In this document: positions 1 through 8,508 of the stretch, in pieces
Numbering within the stretch: position 1 is the first letter of the stretch
How the letters are laid out: the number at the start of each line of letters is the position of its first letter
Assembly (NCBI GenBank): GCA_900473745.1
Contig: UCMW01000017.1
Span: 257,479 to 321,478 of the forward strand
DNA from: Hyphomicrobiales bacterium
GTDB taxonomy: Bacteria > Pseudomonadota > Alphaproteobacteria > Rhizobiales > Rhizobiaceae
Length of the DNA: 64,000 bases
Reading direction: 5' to 3'
The notes under the pieces: generated by a model
Told to the model about the DNA's origin: nothing
The model's database searches: none
Seen by the model: only the letters and a program-made list of their open reading frames with translations
Position numbers and translations under genes: made by a program

Positions 1-355
1 CGATCGCCCCACCCGCCTCGATCAACAGGCTCCGGGGGGTGGCCGCCGCAATCGAAAGCCCGATCCCCGTCACCATAATGGCAAGCACAAGCGAAACCAT
101 CGTCGCGGTCGGCTCATAACCGGCGAGCGCATCGGCCTCGTAACCCATCATCGCCACGAAATGCGTGGTCCAGATCGCCGAACCGCCGATGATGGCAGTC
201 AGGGCGGTCCAGCTGATACGGGCCGCACCCCGCGTGATGCGCACACGGCCGAACAGCCGCATCGTTAGCAGCGAGCCAAGGACACATATGAGGACCGCGG
301 CGATCAGAGAAACCGGGTCATGATCGACGGCGATGCATGAGAGGACTGCGAGCAT
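1..355 (-). CDS. MHYT-domain membrane sensor protein (N-terminal part, cut by window edge)
   Basis: Only the first 118 codons lie inside the window. The reading starts at the ATG at 355-353 and no upstream in-frame start exists before a stop. The N-terminus has the MHYT pattern: an opening with SCIAVDHDP, hydrophobic segments, then [18 protein letters not shown], which carries the His and Met residues thought to bind a metal or gas ligand. MHYT domains are membrane sensors usually fused to GGDEF, EAL or histidine-kinase output domains. The output domain lies outside the window, so a c-di-GMP role is only inferred. The gene is divergent from rplY. Confidence 0.8.
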   Translation of the reverse strand, partial: MLAVLSCIAVDHDPVSLIAAVLICVLGSLLTMRLFGRVRITRGAARISWTALTAIIGGSAIWTTHFVAMMGYEADALAGYEPTATMVSLVLAIMVTGIGLSIAAATPRSLLIEAGGAI

Positions 356-651
356 GGCTGAAAAACCAGTTAAATCTGAGGGGGATATCTAACAACCTTC
401 AATTTCCAAATGCTCACCGCGCATGGTTACCAATTTGTTCCATGGCGCCTATCGCCACCAATCTGGATCACAAGCGCGTTATTCATGGCTTCTCCCGCGA
501 GAACCTTGCCATTCCGCATCATCTGGTCTATAGGCGCCCGATCCGCACAGACACCCTTGGAGGCAATGTGGATGGGACCGGCAACGGTCTCCGGTTCTGG
601 CACGGCATAGATCCGCCGCCAGGGCTCTCCAGTAACTTGAAAGGTAAAGCC
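356..651. other. Intergenic region between MHYT gene and rplY
   Basis: No confident gene. It should hold the divergent promoters of the MHYT gene and rplY. On the minus strand a frame from about 651 to a TAA at 427 stays open and reads like coding sequence, but it has no convincing start and runs on as antisense into rplY. It could be the eroded end of a gene or chance. The plus-strand frame that extends rplY upstream is not part of the L25 family. Confidence 0.4.
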
Positions 652-1254
652 ATGAGCAACGCTTCTTACGAGCTCAAGGCCGTAGCACGCGAACGGGTAG
701 GTAAGGGGTCCTCCCGCGAACTTCGCCGCAACGGTCTCATTCCGGCTGTCATCTATGGTGACAAGCAGGACCCGATTGCGATCTCGCTCAATACGAACGA
801 GGTCACCAAGCGTATCCATGCCGGCGGTTTCATGACCACGGTCGGCGTCATCGACATCGATGGCCAGAAGATCCGCGTTCTGCCGAAGGACTACCAACTC
901 GACGTCGTTCGTGACTTCACGATGCATGTCGACTTCCTGCGCATTTCGGCTAACAGCCAGGTTTCGGTTCAGGTTCCGGTTCACTTCATCAACGAAGAGA
1001 AGTCCGCCATCAAGACCGGCGCCGTTCTCAACATCGTTCGCCACGAAGTTGAACTGCACTGCCCGGCTTCCGACATCCCGGAAGCGATCACCGTCGACCT
1101 CGCCGGCCTCAAGGTCGGTGATGCGATCCACATCTCGGCCGTCAAGCTGCCGAAGGGTGTGACGCCTGTGATCGCCGATCGCGATTTCACGATCGCCACG
1201 ATCGTCGCCCCGGCTGGCGGTGTTGCGGAAGACGAAGAAACGACCGAAGCGTAA
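652..1254 (+). CDS. rplY: 50S ribosomal protein L25 (general stress protein Ctc type)
   Basis: This 200-aa protein binds 5S rRNA in the large ribosomal subunit. It is the long Ctc form. The N-terminal L25 fold ([20 protein letters not shown], then the LIPAVIYGD turn, about residues 5-95) is followed by a C-terminal beta domain (about 100-185) and an acidic tail. The start is the ATG at 652, matching the family N-terminus; an AAAGG stretch lies just upstream. The frame is open further upstream but that part is not conserved. A terminator follows at 1280. In many rhizobia rplY directly precedes pth; here a signalling gene and a binding-protein gene lie between. Confidence 0.96.
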   Translation: MSNASYELKAVARERVGKGSSRELRRNGLIPAVIYGDKQDPIAISLNTNEVTKRIHAGGFMTTVGVIDIDGQKIRVLPKDYQLDVVRDFTMHVDFLRISANSQVSVQVPVHFINEEKSAIKTGAVLNIVRHEVELHCPASDIPEAITVDLAGLKVGDAIHISAVKLPKGVTPVIADRDFTIATIVAPAGGVAEDEETTEA

Positions 1255-1279
1255 GCCTTCGCGACATTCTGATCTTGAG

Positions 1280-1306
1280 ACCCGTCTCCGCAAGGAGGCG
1301 GGTTTT
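1280..1306 (+). terminator. Rho-independent terminator of rplY
   Basis: A 10-bp stem (one G-U pair) with a GCAA loop (1280-1289 with 1294-1303), followed by a short T run, 25 bases after the rplY stop codon. Confidence 0.8.
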
Positions 1307-1462
1307 CTCGTTCCGGGACAGGCCGAAGTCCCTATTCTCGATTCCGAGTATTTGGCTTTAGGCAGATTTAAACAGTTTCATGACAGCCTGCGCGCTCAAT
1401 CCTGACGCGAGGACCGTTGAGATCATGTCGGAGAGCCCGAACCCGGCGGAGCACGAGGCGCA

Positions 1463-3841
1463 ATGACGCGATCGGTCGAGAGCAGATTCCTCGCCATCGT
1501 CGGCATCACGTTCTTCATTTTGGTCGTGCCGCTCTTTGCGCTCTTCCTGTCGCTTGCGACGGAACGCGCCTCCAACGAACTGCAACAGAACCTCGACATC
1601 CTGTTGGCCGCCAACGCCCAGGCGCTCGCCAAGCCACTCTGGGACTTCGACCAGGAGAGCGTCGAGCAGATCACCGCCACCATCGTCTCGAACGGACCGG
1701 TCAGCCGGGTCAACGTCAAGGACATCTCGGGCGGCATTTCGGTCTCCATGCCAGCGCTACCGAAGTGGCCGAAGAACGGTCTGGAATCGATCACCCGCGA
1801 GATCTACTACCGCGCCGTCGAAGGTCCGAAGCACGTCGGCACAATCACCATCTATTACAGCCGGATCGACATGTTCTCCTCGCTGCGTCAGGCAGAGGCC
1901 ATGCTGATCGGCATCTTCATGCTCGCCGTCATCGGCGTGGTCGGCTCCGCCATCATCGGCAATCGCCTGATGGTGATGAAGCCGCTCCTGAAGCTGACGG
2001 CCGCAATCGAGGCGACCCGCAGGCTCGGCTCCCGCCACCATGTCGACTGGCAGTCGAATGACGAGATCGGCCGCTTGGCCCGCAGCTTCAACGCCATGCA
2101 GATCAAGCTCGAGCAGGAAGAAGGCGAACTCCGCCTCGCCCACCGCCGCGCGACGGACATCTACAACACGACGCCCGCCATGCTGTTCTCTCTCGACGAG
2201 GAGGACCGGGTCACCGGCGTCAGCGAGTACTGGCTGCTCGCCACCGGCTACCAGCGCCACCAGGTCGTCGGACGCAAGTTCATCGAACTCGTGCCGAGCG
2301 AAGCCCGGATCGCCTATCAGGAAAGCAAGAAGACCTGTGCGATCGCCGACGTGCTGGAAGCCACGACCCAGTTCGTCTGTGCAGACGGCACCATCATGGA
2401 TATTCTGATTGCCGAGGCGAGCCGCAAGATCGAGGGCGCGAAGGACGACCTGTCCCTCAGCGTCATGACCGATGTCACCGCCCTCAAGCAGTCCGAGGAG
2501 CGCAACCACCGGCAGGCGATCACTGACCATCTGACCGGCCTGCGCAACCGCCAGGGCTTCGAGACGGCTCTCGACAGTGAAATCGCCGCAACGGATGCGG
2601 CCGGCGAGGAACTCGCCTGTATCTTCGTCGACCTCGACCGCTTCAAGTGGATCAACGACAATCTCGGCCACCAGGCCGGCGACATCGTTCTTTGCCGCTT
2701 TGTCGAAAGCATGAATCTGCGTCTTCCCAGAGGCGCAATCGCCGCCCGTCTCGGCGGCGACGAATTTGCAGTATTGTTGCGCGGCCCTGCGATCGAAGAT
2801 GTAGCGACCGAAATCAGCCGCGTCCTGTGCGATATCTTCGTCGATCCGATGACCATCGATGGCTCGACCGTGCGCCTGAGCGCCAGCATCGGCATCGCCC
2901 TCTATCCCCGCCATGCCGCCAATGCCGCCGAACTGCTGCAGAAATCCGACATGGCGATGTACAGCAAGAAGCGCGACGGCAAGAACGGCGCCCTGCTCTA
3001 CAATTCGGAAATCCAGGACCACACCCGCCGCCGCGCCGAGATTGAGCACGACATCGAGGAAGGCTTGGCCGAGGACTGGTTCGACGCCTACTTCCAGCCG
3101 ATCGTCGAAGTCGCGAGCGGTCGCACCGTCGGCTACGAGGCCCTGATGCGGCTCGTCCATCCCGAGCGCGGCGTCATCCCGCCCGCCGAACTCATCTGCG
3201 TGGCGGAAGAGACGGGTGCGATCAGCCGTCTCGGCGGTCAGGTTCTGGAGAAAGCCCTCTCGAACCTCGCCCGCCTGAGTGCCGAAACCGGAGATCATGA
3301 CGCCTATCTGGCGGTCAACTTCTCACCGCTGCAATTCGACACCGCACTGCCGGTCAGGCTTGCCGCCCTGACTGCTCATTTCGACATCGCTCCGCATCGC
3401 ATTGTCATCGAGATCACCGAAGCGACACTCCTGCACGACAATCCGCAGATCCGCACGATCCTCGACGAATTCAACCGCTTCGGCTATCGCCTGGCCCTCG
3501 ACGACTTCGGCACGGGTTACTCGTCGCTCAGCTACCTGAACCGCTTCCCTGTCGATATCGTCAAGATCGACCAGTCCTTCATCCGTTCTCTGACGGAGGA
3601 CGAGCCGGAGCTTCGCCACAAGAGCCGCATGCTCGTCGAAGGCATCACGGCAATCTCACACAAGATGGAATGCGCCGTCGTCGCGGAAGGCATCGAGACC
3701 GACGAACAGCGGCGGATACTGGAAGAATTCGGCGTCGACTACGGCCAAGGCTATCTCTTCGCCCGGCCGCAGCCGCTGTCGGCACTGATCGAACAAGCAA
3801 CCGCCACACCGGCCCGCCTGCAAAAGGCGTCCGCCGGCTGA
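1463..3841 (+). CDS. Membrane GGDEF-EAL protein with HAMP and PAS domains
   Basis: A 792-aa bifunctional c-di-GMP enzyme candidate. Order: TM helix (about 8-31), periplasmic region (about 33-145), second TM helix (about 147-166), HAMP (about 168-222), PAS (about 230-345), GGDEF (about 352-510) with intact GGDEF at 431-435, and EAL (about 525-775) with EALMRL at 559-564 and DDFGTG at 680-685. No RxxD inhibitory site is seen before GGDEF. Both active-site signatures look complete, so it could make or degrade c-di-GMP. The start has a GAGG ribosome site. The binding-protein gene 24 bases downstream suggests the periplasmic loop may sense a small ligand through it; this is inference. Confidence 0.93.
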   Translation: MTRSVESRFLAIVGITFFILVVPLFALFLSLATERASNELQQNLDILLAANAQALAKPLWDFDQESVEQITATIVSNGPVSRVNVKDISGGISVSMPALPKWPKNGLESITREIYYRAVEGPKHVGTITIYYSRIDMFSSLRQAEAMLIGIFMLAVIGVVGSAIIGNRLMVMKPLLKLTAAIEATRRLGSRHHVDWQSNDEIGRLARSFNAMQIKLEQEEGELRLAHRRATDIYNTTPAMLFSLDEEDRVTGVSEYWLLATGYQRHQVVGRKFIELVPSEARIAYQESKKTCAIADVLEATTQFVCADGTIMDILIAEASRKIEGAKDDLSLSVMTDVTALKQSEERNHRQAITDHLTGLRNRQGFETALDSEIAATDAAGEELACIFVDLDRFKWINDNLGHQAGDIVLCRFVESMNLRLPRGAIAARLGGDEFAVLLRGPAIEDVATEISRVLCDIFVDPMTIDGSTVRLSASIGIALYPRHAANAAELLQKSDMAMYSKKRDGKNGALLYNSEIQDHTRRRAEIEHDIEEGLAEDWFDAYFQPIVEVASGRTVGYEALMRLVHPERGVIPPAELICVAEETGAISRLGGQVLEKALSNLARLSAETGDHDAYLAVNFSPLQFDTALPVRLAALTAHFDIAPHRIVIEITEATLLHDNPQIRTILDEFNRFGYRLALDDFGTGYSSLSYLNRFPVDIVKIDQSFIRSLTEDEPELRHKSRMLVEGITAISHKMECAVVAEGIETDEQRRILEEFGVDYGQGYLFARPQPLSALIEQATATPARLQKASAG

Positions 3842-3865
3842 CATCCACTGAAAGAGGGAACCGCA

Positions 3866-4606
3866 ATGAAAGTTTTGAGCCTTATGCTTTCACTTGCGGC
3901 GGCCCCGGTCGCCGCCGCAGACATCGTTCACTTCACGACGGAAGACTACCCGCCCTACAACTTCCGGGTCGGGTCCGAAATCCGTGGCGCTGGCTACGAC
4001 CAGGTTCTCCTGATGATGGAGGAGATCAAGGTCCCCTACACCCTCGAGATGATGCCCTGGGCGCGCGCCATCGCGCTTGCGGAAACCGAGCCGATGCACT
4101 GCGTCTTTACCACCGCCCATATTCCGGAGCGTGACAAACTGTTCAAATGGGTCGAGCCTATGGCCGTCGGCCGCAATTTCATGGTCTCCCACAAGAGTGC
4201 GGCCATCAAGGTCAGCACCATCGAAGAGGCCAAGGAATTCACGGTCGGCACCCAGCGCAACGACTACACCCAGACCCTGCTGGAGAACGAGGGCTTTCCC
4301 AAGATCGACCTGGCCACCGATCTGAAGCTGACCCTGAAGAAGCTTCAGAGCAAGCGCATCGACCTGATGCCGATTTCCGAGCAACACTATATCGAGCTGC
4401 AGGAAAAGGGTGAGGAGCTCGAGGCGCAATTCGTCTTCTCCGAGCAGAAATTCGCCATCGCCTGCAACGCGAATTTCCCAGAAGATCTGCTCGCTCGCAT
4501 GCAGGGCGCGCTCGACAAGCTGATCGCCGACGGCACCCAGGCAGAGATCTTCGAGACCTACAATCTGCGCTATTCGAACTTCGGCCTGGTCGCAGCCAAA
4601 CCCTGA
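3866..4606 (+). CDS. Periplasmic solute-binding protein, family 3 type
   Basis: A 246-aa secreted protein. A signal peptide (about residues 1-18, ending AAA) precedes a bacterial extracellular solute-binding fold beginning DIVHFTTEDYPPYNF, a typical family 3 opening. No ABC permease or ATPase gene is nearby. It follows the GGDEF-EAL gene by 24 bases with an AGAGGGAA ribosome site, so they are probably cotranscribed. Orphan family 3 proteins can act as sensor partners instead of transport components; that role and the ligand are not proven here. Confidence 0.85.
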   Translation: MKVLSLMLSLAAAPVAAADIVHFTTEDYPPYNFRVGSEIRGAGYDQVLLMMEEIKVPYTLEMMPWARAIALAETEPMHCVFTTAHIPERDKLFKWVEPMAVGRNFMVSHKSAAIKVSTIEEAKEFTVGTQRNDYTQTLLENEGFPKIDLATDLKLTLKKLQSKRIDLMPISEQHYIELQEKGEELEAQFVFSEQKFAIACNANFPEDLLARMQGALDKLIADGTQAEIFETYNLRYSNFGLVAAKP

Positions 4607-4684
4607 AGGACCCGACATCAGTCTTGACATTCAAGCCGTTTCGCTGTCGGGAAAGGCAAAGAACCTCAAGACGGATCTCGGGCG

Positions 4685-5410
4685 ATGATCATCCTGGCCG
4701 GCCTCGGCAATCCCGGTGCGCAGTACGCGAAGAACCGGCACAATATCGGCTTCATGGCCGTCGACGCAATCCAGCGTCGCCACGGCTTCTCGCCATGGGC
4801 GAAGAAATTCAAGGCCGAGATATCAGAAGGCACGCTGGCCGGCCAAAAGGTCATGCTGATCAAGCCGCAGACCTTCATGAACCTGTCCGGTGAAAGCGTC
4901 GGCGAGGCCATGCGCTTCTACAAGCTCGGCCCCGAAGACATCGTCGCCATCTATGACGAACTCGACCTTCAGCCCGGCAAGGCTCGCATCAAGACCGGCG
5001 GCGGCCATGGCGGCCACAACGGCATCAAGTCACTCGACGCCCATTGCGGCCTGAACTACCGGCGCCTGCGCCTGGGCATCGGCCATCCCGGCGACAAGGC
5101 AAAAGTCCACAACCACGTGCTCGGTGACTTCGCCAAGGTGGACGCCGAATGGCTGGAACCGCTGATCGAGGCGCTCGCCGACAATGCCGAGATGCTGGTG
5201 CGCGGTGAGGATTCACAGCTGATGAACAAGCTGGCGCTCGCCACCGGGTCCAAGACCGAGGACGAAAAGCCTGCCAAGGCCCCAAAAGCCCCGAAGCCGG
5301 CCCAGTCCCACATCCACCAGGCGCGCAATTTCAACCAGCCGAAGAAGCTTCCCGAGAAGGGTCCCATGGCCGAGATGCTGAAGAAGATGTTCGGCCCCAA
5401 GAGCGACTGA
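4685..5410 (+). CDS. pth: Peptidyl-tRNA hydrolase
   Basis: Releases tRNA from peptidyl-tRNAs that drop off the ribosome. The Pth core is complete: GLGNPG at residues 6-11, NRHNIGF at 18-24 with the catalytic His, FMNLSGESV, and the glycine-rich [13 protein letters not shown]. The 241-aa length exceeds the E. coli enzyme because of a Lys/Pro-rich C-terminal tail (about 190-241), common in rhizobia. The start fits the family; the ribosome site is weak. It usually follows rplY and precedes ychF, but both neighbours are separated from it here. Confidence 0.96.
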   Translation: MIILAGLGNPGAQYAKNRHNIGFMAVDAIQRRHGFSPWAKKFKAEISEGTLAGQKVMLIKPQTFMNLSGESVGEAMRFYKLGPEDIVAIYDELDLQPGKARIKTGGGHGGHNGIKSLDAHCGLNYRRLRLGIGHPGDKAKVHNHVLGDFAKVDAEWLEPLIEALADNAEMLVRGEDSQLMNKLALATGSKTEDEKPAKAPKAPKPAQSHIHQARNFNQPKKLPEKGPMAEMLKKMFGPKSD

Positions 5411-5473
5411 CACCGCACTTCCACGCCCCCCTGCCCGCCTCCGACACACGCGCATCATCACCGGACCATCGTT

Positions 5474-6403
5474 ATGAGCCACGACATCACCACCGACCTC
5501 GTCACCCTGCGCGACTACTGGCGTTACGCCATCTCCCGCTTCAACGCAGCCGAACTTAGCTACGGCCACGGCACCCACACCGCCGTCGACGATGCCGCCT
5601 TCCTCCTGCTCGACAGCCTCGACCTGCCGATCGACACGCTCGACCCCTTCCTCGACGCGAGACTGCTGCCCTCGGAGCGCCGCCTGCTCGCCGACCGCAT
5701 CGAAATGCGTGTCACCACCCGCAAGCCCTCGGCCTATCTGACCGGCCGCTCCTACATCCAGGGCCTGCGCTTCTTCGTCGATGAGCGCGTGATCGTGCCG
5801 CGCTCGCATATCGGCGAGATTCTGTTCAACGAATACGGCGGCGAGTTCGGCTCCACCTTCCTGCCCGATCCCTTCGCGGTCGAGAGCGTGGTCGACATCT
5901 GCACTGGCTCCGGCTGCCTTGCCATCCTCGCCACGCGCTTCTTCCCACTGGCATCAGTCGACGCAGTCGATCTCTCCGCCGATGCGCTGGACGTGGCTGA
6001 GAAGAACCGCCAGGCCTATGGCCTCGAAGACCAGCTGACGCTGCACCAGGGCGATCTCTTCACCCCACTTGCCGGTCGCAAGTTCGACCTGATCATCACC
6101 AACCCGCCCTATGTCGACCACGAGGCGATGGACGCCTTCCCGGCCGAATATCGCGCCGAACCCGCCATGGCCCATGACGGTGGCGAAGATGGCCTCGACC
6201 TGGTGCGCACGCTGCTCACTGAGGCCCCCAAGCACCTGAACGCGGGCGGCGGCATGCTCTGCGAAATCGGCCGCGGCCGCGACATCCTCGAAGCCGAGTT
6301 TCCCGACCTCGACTTCCTCTGGGTCGAGACGACAGAAGAGGAAGACGCGGTGTTCTGGATCAGCGCGGAAGCCCTCGGCGTGAAGGCAAAGAAGGGCAAG
6401 TGA
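5474..6403 (+). CDS. prmB: Ribosomal protein L3 N5-glutamine methyltransferase
   Basis: An S-adenosylmethionine-dependent methyltransferase of 309 aa that modifies a glutamine side chain, by family the one in ribosomal protein L3. Residues about 10-100 match the helical PrmB N-terminal domain (YWRYAISRFNAAELSYGHGT). The Rossmann SAM site is VVDICTGSGCLAI and the catalytic NPPY motif reads ITNPPYVDHEAM. VDHEAM after NPPY and the N-terminal pattern favour PrmB over PrmC. It lies 63 bases after pth and fits the local translation theme. Confidence 0.92.
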   Translation: MSHDITTDLVTLRDYWRYAISRFNAAELSYGHGTHTAVDDAAFLLLDSLDLPIDTLDPFLDARLLPSERRLLADRIEMRVTTRKPSAYLTGRSYIQGLRFFVDERVIVPRSHIGEILFNEYGGEFGSTFLPDPFAVESVVDICTGSGCLAILATRFFPLASVDAVDLSADALDVAEKNRQAYGLEDQLTLHQGDLFTPLAGRKFDLIITNPPYVDHEAMDAFPAEYRAEPAMAHDGGEDGLDLVRTLLTEAPKHLNAGGGMLCEIGRGRDILEAEFPDLDFLWVETTEEEDAVFWISAEALGVKAKKGK

Positions 6404-6413
6404 GGCAAAAGCC

Positions 6414-6812
6414 TCACCATTCGAAGGTCTCGATGCGATACCAGAAGAGATCGACCAGGGCCGCCAGGCTCTGGTCGATGAAGTACGCCGTGACCTTTGA
6501 GGCGTCAGGAACAAACAGCAGCATCCAGAACCCGCTGAAGAGTGTCCACCCGACAGCGATCCGGAAGTTGTGCAAGCTGTCGAGTCGATAGTAACCCTCG
6601 TCATCATACTCGATGCTAAACAGCCAATCCTTCCAGTCATAACCGCTACTGAGGATCAGATCGGGCACTGGACGGTTGGTAAGGCGATCCGGCAGGATGT
6701 TGACGACGGCGCGCACGACATGGCCGAGCGCGCCGAGCAGGGCGAGCACAGCGAGCGCTAGGGCGTAGTGCCAGGTGGCGGCTTCGGGAAGCATCTGCGG
6801 ATCTGAAACCAT
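6414..6812 (-). CDS. Small membrane protein of unknown function
   Basis: A 132-aa protein with two hydrophobic helices (about residues 14-37 and 85-103) around a polar segment rich in Asp, Tyr and Arg. It ends with an aromatic tail (ETFEW). The start at 6812 gives a compact N-terminus. No family recognised. It is convergent with prmB and lies downstream of the tetR gene on the same strand, 26 bases past the tetR stop, so cotranscription with tetR is possible. Confidence 0.65.
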   Translation of the reverse strand: MVSDPQMLPEAATWHYALALAVLALLGALGHVVRAVVNILPDRLTNRPVPDLILSSGYDWKDWLFSIEYDDEGYYRLDSLHNFRIAVGWTLFSGFWMLLFVPDASKVTAYFIDQSLAALVDLFWYRIETFEW

Positions 6813-6838
6813 CCGCGAAGACTAGCGCGCAGGCGTAA

Positions 6839-7471
6839 TCAATTGGTTTCCGCGCAGAAGGTCGGGAGGCCTCGGCCCCCCACCGGTCTTGCGAGCAGCC
6901 CCTCGACAAGCGCCCGAAACGCCTCCTGCGCCTTTGGCAGCACGCTCTCCGGCTCCGCGCTGGCGGCGATCCACATTGCGGCATTCAGCGCCGCGCCGCT
7001 GATGAGGCGCGCTGCGGCCTCCGCATCAATTGGCCGTAGGGTTCCCGCCTCCATCAGGTCTTCGACCGCCTCGCGGGTCACCTGTAGACAGGAATTCTGG
7101 CTCGGCCACGACGAGGGGTCACCCAGCACCGCAGGCCCGTCGAGCAGCACGATCCGCTGCACCTCGGGATCGAGCGCCATCTCGATATAGGCCGCCCCTT
7201 CGGCCAGCAGCGCATCCCATCCCTCGCCGGCCGCAGCACCGCGTGCCTTGGCCCGTTCGGCCATGTCGCTGTCGATCTGGTTGACGACGGCGGCAAACAG
7301 CCCGCGCTTGTCGCCGAAATTGTGGTAGAGCGCGCCGCGCGTCAGCCCCGCCTCGGCCGTCAGCGCATCCATGGAGGCGTCCGCATAGCCCTTCTCCGCA
7401 AAGGCCTTGCGCGCAGCCGCGATCAGCTTGCCGCGATTTTCCGCCATGCTTTCCGATCGTGTGCGCTTCAC
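6839..7471 (-). CDS. TetR-family transcriptional regulator
   Basis: A 210-aa repressor. The N-terminal helix-turn-helix is clear (about residues 12-58: LIAAARKAFAEKGYADASMDALTAEAG then LTRGALYHNFGDKRGLF). The C-terminal ligand domain is variable, with an all-helical pattern. It is divergent from ridA across a gap containing three overlapping CATAC/GTATG palindromes, so it probably represses itself and ridA. The inducer is unknown. Confidence 0.9.
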   Translation of the reverse strand: MKRTRSESMAENRGKLIAAARKAFAEKGYADASMDALTAEAGLTRGALYHNFGDKRGLFAAVVNQIDSDMAERAKARGAAAGEGWDALLAEGAAYIEMALDPEVQRIVLLDGPAVLGDPSSWPSQNSCLQVTREAVEDLMEAGTLRPIDAEAAARLISGAALNAAMWIAASAEPESVLPKAQEAFRALVEGLLARPVGGRGLPTFCAETN

Positions 7472-7489
7472 GCCATCCTCCTGATTTCA

Positions 7490-7554
7490 CATACATGGCG
7501 TATGCGAATTTGACATGCGGATCGTATGCGAGTACATCTACATACGCAACGTAT
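7490..7554. promoter_or_regulatory. Clustered palindromic operators between tetR and ridA
   Basis: CATAC-5-GTATG at 7490-7504; CGTATG at 7523-7528 paired with CATACG at 7541-7546; ATACG-CAA-CGTAT at 7542-7554. All use the same half-site. This is the layout expected for a TetR-type autoregulated divergent promoter. The assignment to the adjacent TetR protein is inference. Confidence 0.65.
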
Positions 7555-7637
7555 ATGAAATTCTTAGCCTCCAGCCAAGCGGCATTTCACCGACCCACCT
7601 TCGGGCGGAACGATGCCGCATGCCCGAAAGGACACCC

Positions 7638-8033
7638 ATGACCAAGCCTCAACCCGTCTTCCCCGCAAACCGCCACGCCCTCTACGAAGAGCACGGCTAT
7701 TCCGCCGCGATCCGCACCGGCGACCTCCTCTTCGTCTCCGGCCAGGTCGGAAGCCGTGACGACGGCACCCCCGAGCCCGACTTCGAGGCTCAGGTCCGCC
7801 GCGCCTTCGCCAATCTCGAGGCAACACTGGCAGCAGCCGGCTGCAGCTTCGCCGACCTCGTCGACGTCACGACATTCCACACCGATCCGGAGAACCAGTT
7901 CGCAACGATCATGAAGGTCAAGGCGGAAGTCTTCCCCGCTCCGCCCTATCCGAACTGGACGGCGGTCGGCGTGAACTGGCTGGCCGGCTTCGATTTCGAG
8001 ATCAAGGTGATCGCCCGCATTCCGCAGGCATAA
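7638..8033 (+). CDS. RidA-family (YjgF/UK114) protein
   Basis: A 131-aa protein of the RidA superfamily, whose best-known members hydrolyse reactive enamine/imine intermediates to keto acids. It has the trimeric chorismate-mutase-like fold pattern: GDLLFVSGQVG, DVTTFHTDP and the C-terminal VNWLAGFDFEIKVIARIPQ. The usual RidA arginine near the C-terminal VEI(D)xIA motif is not obvious, so it may be a RidA-like subgroup member. The ATG at 7638 has an AAAGGA ribosome site; another in-frame ATG lies at 7620. Control by the divergent TetR protein is likely. Confidence 0.85.
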   Translation: MTKPQPVFPANRHALYEEHGYSAAIRTGDLLFVSGQVGSRDDGTPEPDFEAQVRRAFANLEATLAAAGCSFADLVDVTTFHTDPENQFATIMKVKAEVFPAPPYPNWTAVGVNWLAGFDFEIKVIARIPQA

Positions 8034-8066
8034 CAAGCAAGCCCAGGTACTCGTTTGCCCAATAAG

Positions 8067-8089
8067 GAGGACGCGAGCATCGCGTCCTC
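8067..8089. terminator. Perfect hairpin at the ridA/clpS convergence
   Basis: A 10-bp perfect stem with a 3-base loop (8067-8076 with 8080-8089). It overlaps the clpS stop codon (8088-8090) and lies 34 bases after ridA. It has no strong T run on either strand, so it may be a weak bidirectional terminator or an RNA-stabilising 3' end. Confidence 0.5.
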
Positions 8090-8396
8090 ACTCCTCCGGT
8101 TCGGCCGTAAACAACAGCGGCATGCCCGCCTCCTTGGCGAGGTCCATGGCTTCCGTCACCTTCGTCTCGGCGATCTCCCGCGTGCAGACCACGACCACCG
8201 CCGAGCCGAACTTGTGCGCCGTCATCATCACCCGGTAGCCCGTCTCCTCGCTCATCCGGAACACGACCTTCAGGACGATCGTGACGAATTCGCGCGGCGT
8301 ATAATCGTCATTGTGCAGGAGCACCTTGTAGAGCCGTGGCTTCTCCACCTTGGGCTTCGTCACCGTCTTCGGCGTCAGTACCGTATCCTTCGCCAT
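8088..8396 (-). CDS. clpS: ClpS-type adaptor of ClpA/ClpP (ClpS2 subgroup)
   Basis: A 102-aa adaptor that presents N-degron substrates to the ClpAP protease. The core motif (YKVLLHNDDYTPREFVTIVL, about residues 23-42) carries the Asn-Asp-Asp signature, and MTAHKFGSAVVVVCTREIAETK follows. The short Lys/Pro-rich N-terminal tail and HNDDYTPREF favour the second rhizobial paralogue (ClpS2); clpA is not adjacent, whereas the main clpS usually lies beside it. It is convergent with ridA. Confidence 0.88.
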   Translation of the reverse strand: MAKDTVLTPKTVTKPKVEKPRLYKVLLHNDDYTPREFVTIVLKVVFRMSEETGYRVMMTAHKFGSAVVVVCTREIAETKVTEAMDLAKEAGMPLLFTAEPEE

Positions 8397-8508
8397 AGGT
8401 TCCTTCCGGATCTAGAGGCCGCATCAGGCCCGCAACACTTGACCATGTCCGTCCTATACCTCATAGGCGTGGCTAACGAAAATCCATCCCGAGCAGGTAT
8501 TCAGAGCC

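Noticed and set aside
337..651. N-terminal extension of rplY
   Set aside because: L25 proteins begin at the ATG at 652; the extra 105 codons have no family counterpart.
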